Shown: positions 26,168-37,013 of the stretch, piece after piece | Layout of the letters: every line of letters begins with the position of its first letter | Position numbering within the stretch: position 1 is the first letter of the stretch | Source of the DNA: Cloeon dipterum | Lineage: Eukaryota; Arthropoda; Insecta; Ephemeroptera; Baetidae | NCBI RefSeq assembly: GCF_949628265.1 | Contig: NC_088788.1 | Coordinates: forward strand, 29,684,335 to 29,748,334 | Length of the DNA: 64,000 nt | Reading direction: 5' to 3' | Notes under the pieces: generated by a model | Databases searched by the model: none | Seen by the model: only the letters and a program-made list of their open reading frames with translations | Told to the model about the DNA's origin: nothing | Position numbers and translations under genes: made by a program

Positions 26168-29100
26168 GTTTGATATGGATGGTGGGAAACAAATTAAAAT
26201 AGTAATTACATACATATGCCTCGCGTCTGCGGTGGGTGATGTGTGAGGATCAAAAGAGAGTCCCGCTGCGATGCAGTCTTTCGGGAGTTCATTGGCCAGC
26301 AGAGCATAAAAGTAACCGTTTAATTAATTGCCTTTGACCCAACTGAAGTGTGAATTGTGCAGAGCTTGTTAATTTTAAATCAAAATATGGGAGAGCGTTG
26401 CTATAGCTTGGAGAATTTCGACTGCGATTCCTTCGAGTCATTTAATTTTGGAGAAAATCCTTTATCATTTTAGCAGGTGACTTATTCCTATTATAATTTC
26501 CTCTTTGAATCTGCAGTAAGATGCTAATGGCGATATTCATTTTAAATTTAATAACGGAAATAAAATATGTTTTCTTCTTTCAAATTTCGTATAAATTTGT
26601 ATAAAATGCCCGTCCTGAAGTGAAAATATTTGTGTCTATTATTCTCCTTCGTAGTCCATCATGTTTCATGCTTGCATTCCAGCAGTTTCTTCATGCTGTG
26701 AAAATGAACATTGTCCTTTGATGTGACGGATCAAGAACTTGACATTACCTATTGTGTTCACTTCGCCTTCACAGTTGTCAATATAAAATATTATATAGTC
26801 ATATGTAATAGAGAAGACATGTCTTTAGTTTTCCTTTCAATAAGAACACGAGCGGGACACGCTGAGCGCGAGTATGAATATTGATGTCACGCACTTCCTC
26901 CACTCATTGAAAATCGAAATTGTTTTGTTTGTGCGAGTGCGTATATTAATTTCGCCATCATTCATTTATATCAGTACTCAAGGCATAATGCAAAGCGACA
27001 GGAATTAATAACCTCAAATGGATCGGCCCGCATGGACATAACAACGCGTGCCAAAAATCCTAAACTGCCAAGGTTAGCCTCGGCTGGACTAGTGCCAACT
27101 GCAAACAGCCAAGTCTCTCTATACGCTCTATACATTTGCGAATTTTCATCAGGGAGTGGTCCCTCAGCCGCCGCTGGAAGCCCAGCAGCGATTATTATAC
27201 CAACGATTGTTCTCTTGGTCTCTCCGTCTGTACCCCACAGTCACATCATTCGCCTTGCGCTCTGTTGATCTCGTGACTTGAATTCTAGGCAAATGGGCCA
27301 TCGGTCAATCTAAATTATTTAGTAGAGGCAGACGGGCGTTGCGCCGTCAAACACTCAAAATCACGCGATATCTATAAATGCAGCCCGCTCTCATTGTTGC
27401 GTCTCAAAAGTGTTTATTGTCGTCAGTTTCATGACGGCGCCATAATGGAGTTTTCCATTGTGATTAACTCGATGAATAATTGTAAATTTGACTCATATTT
27501 TGAAACCACAGGTGTGCGAGAATAATGAAGTAAAATCCTTTCGCCAAAGTAAAAAAAGTAAATATTATTCATACTATAATATCGTTAAGGATGCATAATT
27601 ATATTTAAATTAAGGTTGAAATTGAAGTAAATTGGCTCACTTCCGCTGTAGATTCAAAATCAATAATATCATGACTAAAGAAAAGTGAGAAATCTTACCA
27701 AACACTCATTAAATTCTTTCCTACCTGCTTTGAAAGTGTCGTAATATATTTATCATTTTAAAACAATTTTTCAAAATACCTATTTATCGTGATTCATTTA
27801 TAGCTACCTGAAATAAGCTATTTCTCATAGTTTTATGACCTGAAATATAAAGCAGATCATAAATTTCATAATTTAACTTTTTCACGTAAATTTTTTAGAA
27901 TCAAATTTCCATTTCATATTAATAGTTAATAAAACACTTTAGGTTATCTCCATTTATATCAAGTCATTTAAATGTGATAAATTTGAGCCATCTACCACAT
28001 ATCCAGTGACGGAATTTCCCTATTTCCGATTGACAAATAATACGTTACTTCGAAAACAATTCTCTGTCAATAGCCGACATCAGTCAGACAATAACTTGAT
28101 TTTTTGTATAGAAAAAAAGCTCGGGTGCTGCTGAGGCCAGAATTAACTTCGTTGTTATTATTTTCCCCTCGTGCAAAAAGGAATTCCCTGGCGATCGGTG
28201 CGGAGCCGTATGCTACTGCAGAGCACCAGCATAATTTCCCCGCGGCTGGCGCTGGCACGCAGACAGCGTGAGCTGCGAACTTCCCTACCACACCCCAGAC
28301 AATGTTCCTCCCTCCTGGCCGGGGTTGCAGAGGCGTCGCATCTCGCCCCCTGTCGCCCCGTGGGCAAATAAATGAAGCAACAACAGCGTGGCAGACCGAC
28401 CACCGCGCGAACGATCCGAGGGATCGGATGATTCAGTCACGCAGACACTGACCAAGGCCCGCGCCTTCCGAGTTTTTCTTATGCGTCACGCACGACACAC
28501 ACAATGACTCATCGAGCGGCGAGATATAGCTAGTGCTCCAATACAAGATCAGCGCGATATATAATGTATTGTTTTATTTGTTTCCAAAAAGGGATTATGT
28601 AAGGTTTAGATAAAGAGTTTTTGAAAACCATTTTTTGCATACAAATGGAAATAAAATAAATACATAGCTTTTTGGGAGAATGCTCGGCGTTTGCGAAAAG
28701 AGTGCAGAGAATCTTTCATGTGCTCTCTGGCAAAAAAATGAAAGTTGCACCATAACATTTTTATGGAATATACGAATAGCCAGAGAAAATGAAAGATAAC
28801 CCTTTGATTTTCAAAGAATTCTATTATTCATTAGAGTGGAGCAACATTGTTCTCCTCATAAATATCACATGACATTGTACCTAATATCGTAATTCAAAAG
28901 GTTTCCGGACAACAAAGAAGTGATTTCTATGTTCCTTGCGTCTATACTTTTGGAAATTTGTATGATGCTTCGCATAATGATTTATTCTGATTAAAAGATA
29001 CCATAATTTTTTAAATTTTTTCTGACTTATGGAAGATGTATTTTAGGGAAAAGCAAATAGTGAATTTTCTTGATTTCTGCAACCGTCTTAAAGCAACCAA

Positions 29101-29384
29101 AAGGGTATAAAAAGACACCATTTTTGTCCATGATATGTTACTATTGGTATTCTGATGAGGTAAAAGAGCGTGGAGATATTTAATCTGTATTGATGACTGC
29201 TGGCTAACACAAAACACAAAGTGAACTTTAATTATACACACACTATGTAAATATTTAATATAGAAATTCATAATACAAAAGGTTGCCTTAACTCCGTAAT
29301 ATAATAGGATACAAACTGTAGAATTGAAATGAAGTTAAAGTCTATTTTATTTTTGCTCTTTTTATCCCTGTCCTCGGACCGGGA

Positions 29385-29595
29385 AGGGCGCGCACTGCAC
29401 TAGCACGAATGCTGAAACCCGGGTCCCAATAACACCGCGAACGGATAACATGGGCGTACCAGGGCGCACAGGGACCCATCCCACTCAAGGGCCACTTGCC
29501 CCCGCACCGAGGACTGCATTGAAACGCTAGACATTCGTCCCGTAAAGCCAAATCACGCATGCTGGAAAGGTGAAATCAGCAAGTAGCTGGTTGCT
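29385..29595 (-). repeat. Interspersed repeat, copy D (truncated, diverged)
   Basis: Read on the minus strand it matches the 3' half of copies A-C: CACCTTTCCAGC, then GAATGTCTAGCGTTTCAAT, CCTCGGTGCGGGG, CCCATGTTATCCG and GGTGTTATTGGGACCCGGG. The head half is missing and many positions differ, so it is an older, 5'-truncated copy. Truncation at the head would fit a retroposed element. Confidence 0.6.
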
Positions 29596-30758
29596 ATACT
29601 ATCATTTTAGTTAAAAATACCAAGAAAAATGCCCTCGCAGATGTAATTGGTTTTTATTCAAATTCCAAGAAGTAAATTTTTTCACGATACAATTTTTTAA
29701 GTTCCTGCAGAGTTGTGAGATTGAGTGTGGCATTCATATAGACAGGCTGGATATATCTTGTTTAAAGTTTTCTTTTTAAACTTTTATCTCAAATAACAGG
29801 ACGTACATAGTGGTTTTGATTCTGGCACGTCGGCCTCTGTTTGCTTCGTTGGTTTCTAGGGCCTGGCTTTGGCTTCCGCATCGAAAAGCATAAACATAAT
29901 GAGACAATCCAAATAAAATTGTTGAAGCTAGGTTAGACAAAAATTTCTAAATAATTTTATGAAGTTCAACTTGTTGCGCTAGAAATAAAATAAGTATTTT
30001 CATTCATTTAAAGACAAGCATACCGAGTGATGCGGAAATTCTTCATTTGACACCCAGATTTAAAGAAAAATCGGAAAAATCATTCCTTTCCAGCAATGAG
30101 ACACATCAATTCAGATGTGAAACTTAAAAATTATTAATGGTTTATTGCATTCCAAACACAATATAAATGGAAAACTAATTATTTATTTAATTTTGTTAAT
30201 GCCATTATGCGCACTTTACCTTTTTTAACAAAAAATGTGTGCTCCATTGAGTTGAATAGCTGAGAGCTCTACTAACTTAGAGTAGAGACGAGAAATAAGG
30301 TGTAAATTTTGTGCATTAATGTACTTGCAGTCCCTGTTAGTATTACTTTATGTTACTTAAATTATTATAATTTTAAATTTCATCCTTTTGGCTTTTCGGG
30401 AAAGGTGCGTCGCGTGAATTACAAGAGTGCCTAAAGTTAGACTTCTCGCTTCACACGTATAGCAGGTAGTAAAACTTTCATCCGCAAGGGGGCAGCATCT
30501 GAAAGATATCGAAACGGTCCAGCCAATGATAGCTCGTATTTTGAAAACGTCGAAGTTGAAAAGAAAACAGTGTTGTAAAATCATTCCGCAGTCATTGAGT
30601 GTGCAACGTGATGCAGTTTTTCACTCATTTTTGACATTGCACGCTGAACAAGACCGACTAGAGTCAGCAGACGTAGTTCCTGAGACACTCGAGTCTCGAC
30701 CTGGAAGGATGTCACTAAACGAACAGCGACCGAGGCGAGTGCAGATGAGGCACAAAGT

Positions 30759-32990
30759 GTGGAATGGCTTTGTTACCCCTCAAAGTATTTCGACATGATC
30801 TTAAACGTTGATGGCTACTTTGAAATTTACAGCAGGAAGAGGTCGTTGCAAGATTGTGACGACGGCGCCTGTGATTTTGTCCCACTGTCCAAGAGGATCA
30901 ACAACCTTCACCTGACAAGACCTGTGATTGGCGACGAGGCATTACAGGGCGCCCATAAAGTGGAAGCTCACCACAACCACCACCATGATCTTCCAGCCCC
31001 CCACCAGCACAATGTAATTTTTTTGTATTTGGGTGAATTTAGGATGGTTTACCCTCATACTAGAAGCATTTACTGTTATTTGGCTAAGCGTAAAATGCAG
31101 CTATCTTGATAATTATTGCATTTCACAGAGTACCTGATAGTTACTAATCAGAAAAATTAAATTATAAGTCAGTATAGCAAACTGAAAAAAGGAAACATTA
31201 ATTTGGTCTCCAGTCTCCACACTTTTAGTTTATGCCACTATTGACGAATTAAATTATGTTTATTTTTTATAGAAACTAGCGTTATTTTTGTAGTGGCAAG
31301 CACTTCAATATCATCTGTTATATGGAAATTATACAAAAACCAGTTTCACAAATTAATTTCAGTTGTGATTTAACAGGAGTGTGTACGGAAATATTTCATT
31401 GAATTCTTGCTTCTTTTACTGTACAGTTGTTGAAGTTTGGCCCCTCAGGAGTGATCAGCAGTACTAAACCACCTGTAAAACAAAATCTAGGCTGCGGAGT
31501 TAGCTTTGTCTCTTTATTGATGTGCCAAAATATAAAAAACAAGGCTATTTTTGTTAACATTACTTTAAATATCTGGAGGGAAGAGTTGAAGTTTTTACAT
31601 CTGTCGCAATATCAGGAGTGCATTTGTCAGCGATTTTGGCAATCTTCGAACTAGAGAAAAAACTGATTTTACTTATTAGCAAATGGAGTACACAACTTCT
31701 ATCATCCAACTAGCTTGCACTCCTACTTTTCCTGCGTTTCTTTCAGGACATAACATTAATTATAATATTAAACAGTTGAGTGTACAAGAATTTTGAGGAG
31801 AAGAATGGAACAGAATTTCTATTTGCAAGAATAATTCCTCTTTTGTATATTTAACATATTTACAGAACAATCGTGTTGTAAAAATGTGAAAATATTCGTA
31901 AAATTAGTTAAAAATTATTATTTGACTTATTACTTTCTTAGCTAAAATGACAATATCTCTAAACTGGTTTGGATTAAAAAAATGCTTTCATACCAGTTCT
32001 CAATTTAGTTTGTTCCTTCAAACACAGGAAAATCCGGAAAATCAAATAATTATCTCACTAAGGAGAAATTTGACATTAAAGTAATCGCAGAAACTCGATC
32101 ATCATAAGACTCTTCATCAAAATATACCATTTTGCTTGGCATATGCTTGCAAAAAACCAAAATTACTTTGTTACCATATATGTTGCTGAATGCTACATCT
32201 AGTCACATCACATCTAGATCGTGATGATTTCATTAGAAAATCAATGCGTTGGTGTAATGCCAGCTGCTAATTTTTCATTGATAATGAAGCTATTTTCCTT
32301 GCTTTAGAGTATATTTCAATTAAAAAATGGCTTTGGTCTGGTTTAACTAGCAATATTGAGTCTTATAGAATTCAAACATGTTATGAATTTCATATATTTT
32401 TCCTTAAAGTTATAATTTAGTTAAACGCACGTCCAAAATACGAACTCATTTTAGATTTTAATAAGAATGCCTATGCTTCTCTTTCCATTTGTAAAAAAGT
32501 TCCATGAACTGGCTATTCATAGGAAAATAGTAAACGCTCCTTGTGTTGCTTGGGTTGCACCCAATTTGTTCACAAATAAACATCCTGTGAATAAGAGACG
32601 CTTAATGAATGTGAGGTCCTCGACATCGTGATTATATTTTCAATGTCTTGGGTGCAATTCAATTGTACCGAATTTAGAATCAGTATATTTTACAGACTTC
32701 TTTCTTGGTTAATTTTTATGCTCTTTTTTATCTTCCAGGGACACAGCTCGAATGGTTTCATGAACGGCGTTAATGGTCACAATGGGTTGCCGGAGACTAA
32801 CCAATACCAACAGCAACCATCGCCTGGACCATCAACCGTTGCGCCTTGGGTCACCGACCAAATGATGGCGCAATACGCTCCCCAAATCGAACAGGTGGAC
32901 AGCCCGTATTACTATGAGCACAACAAATTGCTGTTTGCACTGTACTTGGAAAGACTGCAGAGGAACCCTCAAAACAGACCCTTATCTTGA
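30759..32990 (+). CDS. VCF1/FAM104-like protein (p97/VCP cofactor family), start uncertain
   Basis: Two exons join in phase 0: one ending at 31013 (donor AAT|GTAATT) and one at 32739-32990 (acceptor TCTTCCAG). The product contains a basic RKRSLQDCDDGACDFVPLSK stretch, a His-rich segment, an Asn/Gly/Gln-rich linker and the C-terminal helix YYYEHNKLLFALYLERLQRN. An N-terminal basic motif plus one C-terminal amphipathic helix is the layout of VCF1/FAM104 proteins, which carry p97/VCP into the nucleus. This match is from memory and tentative. The start is open: the ATG at 30759 or the one at 30795, or an upstream exon spliced to a possible acceptor TTTACAG ending at 30830, just before AGGAAGAGG. 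From 30759 the protein is 169 residues. AATAAA at 33331 ends a 3'UTR of about 350 nt. Confidence 0.65.
31014..32738 (+). other. Intron of the VCF1-like gene
   Basis: A 1.7-kb AT-rich intron. Open frames inside it, such as 31427-31654, do not continue the protein in phase with both neighbours and show no family resemblance. Confidence 0.5.
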
Positions 32991-33360
32991 GTATGCATTT
33001 TAAATCAAACAGCAACTATAAGTTATTTTAAGCATCCTTGTTGTAATAATAATTATTGTTAAAGATCAAAGTCACTCGGTCAAATGATGTCTTTCTGAAG
33101 TTGCATCTCTATGTTTTTGATCTGTGAGCTAGACACCACAATATTTCTTGACTGCCAATAATAAAACTGCGCATCTCCCACATTGGAGCTGAATGGATTC
33201 AACAGATCTTGTAATTAATTAATGCCACAGTATGGGCTGGTTGAAATGTTTCCCCTTCATATGTGTGATGCTATTACAGCTGTAACCTTAAGAATTTTAA
33301 AATGTGATTTTTTTAAAATTCAAGTTCATCAATAAACAAAATAAAACTCAAAATCTGGTC

Positions 33361-34764
33361 TCATTATCAATGTAATGTTGAGTAAATACTCGAAGCGATT
33401 TATTTTGCATGCAGTGGAACGAGATCTGCTCTGCTGATGCGCCTTGTTGCAAAATTACGTTCTTGATGGGGGGATTCTGTTTTTATATTTATTTTTTCAA
33501 GAGAACCAGTTTCAACTTCATTCATAGGAGTTTGTGAGTTTGCAGCCCCCACTATGCGTCCAATTCATAGCGCACCACGTGAATGGGCTTGTGTGTACTG
33601 TGCAGTTTGGTGGGGGCTGCATCCCAACTACCACCACCTCCAACCCAAACACGCGGAGGCAGGGGGACAGACGCGATGTCTGGCCGGCAAAAAATGCGAA
33701 TGAGTCAAAGAGAGCGGGCCAGACCAAAGACGGGCGCCACCTCGCCATCTATCTGCCACAGGTTGGAGCATCGAAAATATTTCCCTGGCGTCCTTTTCAC
33801 GTGTGTTGACGAGAGAGTGCGTTGACCGTGAGTTCAAGTTCCAGCCACCGTTGCCGCCGTTCTTCGAAAGCGGACGCGTAATCGGGCCGAACAGCGTGAT
33901 TTCTTCGGCGTATATCAATTGCTTAAGAATTTCGATAAAATTTCCATCAATTTTTTTCGATGAAATAATAAAATTGGGAATAAATGGGGCAAAATCACCC
34001 CGATTCCAGAGTGTAGATTTGAATGTTCGCGCGCAAACTTTACGCTGCGGCAACGTTGGCGTAAGAGAAAACAAGCGAATAGCGCAAGCGAAGTACAGGT
34101 GTTTTCGTCCTTGTTGTGTTGTCGACGCATAAAGAGCCTAATTTCGCATTTGCTTGGTGGATTGGGGTGTTATGCCGAACAGGACTTCTACCCACGGCTC
34201 CTTCGTTAGGTAAGCCTCCCAGGAAACTCGAATCGGTGGCCGAATCGACGTCGCTAATGACCGAATGCGGCCGTCAGCCAGTGACCCTATTTGAGAGCAC
34301 ATAACGGAAGCACTCAAAGGCACTCAGCCACGACTTGTTCCTCACCGTCGGCACTCTGGGCCGATTCTCACCGTACCCTTGCTCTCTGTCCGCAGATGAT
34401 ACACGCTCCCTGTCTCACCGATATGCCAGTTTGCCCCGCTGAAAAGCGCCAGAGCGTTTTTTGACGTAAGTAGGTCTGCGCGCGGACTCGCCCCCACTTT
34501 CGCCCAAAAGAGCCCCTCCGCGGGCCCTTGAATTTTTCCCACCCGATTTTCAGTCGGTCAATCTATCAATGGGACCGGCTGTACGCAATTTACTGCCGGG
34601 AAAATGAGGTCAAAGCCACCTTTCTCCTAGCATTTCGCCACCCCCGGGACGTAAACAACCCCCGAGGGGTGTGTTTGTTGTATTCCTCGCCGGTCCAGGG
34701 ACTGGGCCCAGTCGGAAAATTTGTGATTTGGCACCGTTTGTGAATAAAATGTCTCACTTTCAGG
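33361..34764. other. GC-richer intergenic region, probable promoter of the first zinc-finger gene
   Basis: Base composition shifts to GC-richer DNA compared with both sides. A good donor, TTAG|GTAAGC, lies at 34210 and an acceptor, CTCACTTTCAG, ends at 34764, so an untranslated first exon ending at 34209 is likely. Several 90-150-codon frames on both strands overlap each other and look like GC-driven chance frames. Confidence 0.4.
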
Positions 34765-35243
34765 CTTGGACCACTTTCTGTGCTACTTTCTACACTGCTG
34801 TGAACTCGATTTTATTTTCTCGGTAAGTGCACGACTTTGAGTCCCTCTTCTTTTGTGCATGCATCGTGGTCGTCGTTTTTAATCACGCTGTGGCTATTAT
34901 TTTATCATTTTTCCCTATTTGATCGATTCTACAAGTTTTCGAACGCACACCTTTGCCGCTTTGCTGGCGATTTCGCTTCGTAGTGAGCGATTTAATGCCT
35001 TCGCTTGCAACCTGATACACATTCCTTTAGTGCATGGTGAAAGTTCACTTAACATTATTTGATTCCGTGCTATATTTGTCTGCACGTTCGAACGAGATGA
35101 CATGGTGGTGGTTTTACCTAGAAATTGTGTCTTTTCAGTTGCCGTTAGTCATTTTTGTTTTGTGTGTTTCTTTGCAGAAACCAGATTCGTAGGTCTCTGA
35201 CCTACGAAACCAAAGGTTACCACCATTGAGCCCATAGTAGAAG
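34765..35243 (+). promoter_or_regulatory. Leader exons of the first zinc-finger gene
   Basis: Two exon-like segments have strong borders: 34765-34822 (acceptor CACTTTCAG, donor CG|GTAAGT) and 35178-35243 (acceptor CTTTGCAG, donor AAG|GTAATA). The frame through them stops at TGA at the CACCATTGA site, so they are untranslated or hold a short upstream frame. The coding exon begins after the acceptor at 36996. The second segment contains a perfect 10-bp inverted repeat at 35186-35208. Confidence 0.5.
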
Positions 35244-36507
35244 GTAATATACACATTCTGCCACTATTGGTTATATTTTTTCTTATTATTTACAAATCAA
35301 AATCACTTGTGCTTAAGTTTGGTTTCTCGTATTTGTGTCTCGTCCAGCAACTACTTTTCATACGCTTTAATCGGTTGTAATTTCCTGCCAATTAACTCTG
35401 CTGCACCTTAAAGCTGATAGAATAGAAAAGGCTGAATCCATAGCTACTTAAACACAATGCGAGGCTTATTTTGTGCACTTACCCCATGCCAAGATTTTTT
35501 CATCGCTTTTTACTCAACTCTTTGGGAATTCAACCACCCTTAAAATATGAAGCATTACCAAATGAATGCCTTTTATTTCACACCATATTATACTTTGACC
35601 TTGGGACTTGGCCAACCGTCTAATAGGTGGAAGTTTATTTATTTTACTATTTCAAACAGAAAATTTCTTTTTGATATACTATGAAAATTGAAAAATTTAT
35701 CTAATTGTAAAAAGCATTAACTCCAAGGAAGTCAAATTTTTTAGAATAGGACAAATAACAAAATGCATAATATGCGTGCTCGTCCTTCTGAATATTTACT
35801 TTTGAAATTACAGCGAACACATTGTTAGCATAGAAATGGAATATTGGTTGCATATCAAAATAATGCAATATCACAACGATAACACCTTAATTTCCATTTC
35901 AACACAGTTCAGGTGTGTGGGCTTACGCAACTATTTGGTAATAATCAAAATACTATTACGTTTCTCAACTCCCAAGAAAAATCTGGAATATTTATATTGC
36001 TTAAAATGATGTTACAACAATAACAATAAAATTGACTAATAGTCCAAGTAATTACCCCTCAGTTAAAAGAAAAAGCATCACAATATTTTCGTTTTGTTCA
36101 GAAACACAAAGTCAAACTTCGTTAAAGATACTTCCGGCCATAATTTAGAGAGATTAGTAAGTAGTGTCTGTTGGGGCAGAAGGCTTCGCCATATTCCAGG
36201 TTGAAGCTACAAATTTAAGTTGTTACATTCTTTGTAGGCAGCCTGCCTTGAAATTTTTTTTACTCCTCGCTCTACACCTCTTGATATAAAATTAATTTCA
36301 TTTTCAACTTATTGCCGCTTGCGTTGGAGCTATAATATGGTAGCTCCACCCTATTCAGTTCACCCCACTTACCTAAATCAATTTTCAATCATCATTTAAT
36401 AAGCTACTCCTTACTTTCACCTTGTCTTAAAAAAAATAACGATTTTGATCTTAGAATTAAAAAAAAAAACGAAAGAATTTTAAGAGCTCCAGATCATTAA
36501 TCGAACT

Positions 36508-36876
36508 GGCTCGTTGGCTCGCATTGCTAAGGCATTCTCAGGATTGTCAAAGCAGTTGGCGATATTTGAGCAGTTTGGGGATCTAATACTGGCTGCCCAA
36601 TGTCAGAGATGGCAAAAGATGGTTACTTAAGTGAATGGAAATGCTCAAATAAGCCATCGATTCGCCACTTACTGGTTATCGCACCTTTCCAGCGGCTTTA
36701 GGGACAAATATTTGGCGTTTCATTATAATGGCCTCTGTGCGGGGAGGCGAAAAGACGGCCACATTGGGCCCAAGCTCCTTTGCGGCCACTCGGTCCCCAT
36801 GTTATCCGCTTGGTGGTGTTGTTGGGACTTGGGACCCGGTGGGCTCATAGCCTATGGAAAGTGCTGAGCAGAGGTT
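36508..36876 (+). repeat. Interspersed repeat, copy C
   Basis: The most complete copy, in the leader intron just upstream of the first coding exon of zinc-finger gene 1. It runs from GGCTCGTTGGCTCGCATTGC to GTGCTGAGCAGAGG and contains GGGCCCAAGCTCC, GGCCACTCGG and ATGTTATCCGCTTGGTGG in the same order as copies A and B. There is no long open frame with a recognisable product. Confidence 0.8.
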
Positions 36877-37013
36877 CTAAAAAAGTGATCACTTTGTTTT
36901 GATATTACAAGAACTTAAGTTTCCAACGCACAGCCAAATATTTTATATGGTCTAAGTCTTCAGATTTTATCTAAAGTTTAAACTGTGTATTTGCAGAAGC
37001 CCAGTGGAGTGCG

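Larger units (their letters stand above)
13130..30490. other. 17-kb gene-poor stretch
   Basis: Apart from repeat copies B and D and small microsatellites, I can support no gene here. Open frames reach 145 codons (17483-17920, minus) but lack domains, codon bias and splice partners. Several TATA-like motifs stand alone without a following gene. Islands with mixed homeodomain-type ATTA cores and GC-rich segments, notably 21.3-24.7 kb and 27.0-27.5 kb, look more like regulatory DNA than neutral AT-rich spacer. A long non-coding RNA, or large introns of a gene whose exons I cannot see, cannot be excluded. Confidence 0.5.

Noticed and set aside
27371-27450. CTATAAATG motif with start-site-like sequence downstream
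   Set aside because: No open frame or exon follows; the first ATG downstream meets a stop within a few codons.
33518-34132. Overlapping frames of up to 148 codons on both strands
   Set aside because: They sit in GC-richer promoter-like DNA, overlap each other in several frames and show no domain.
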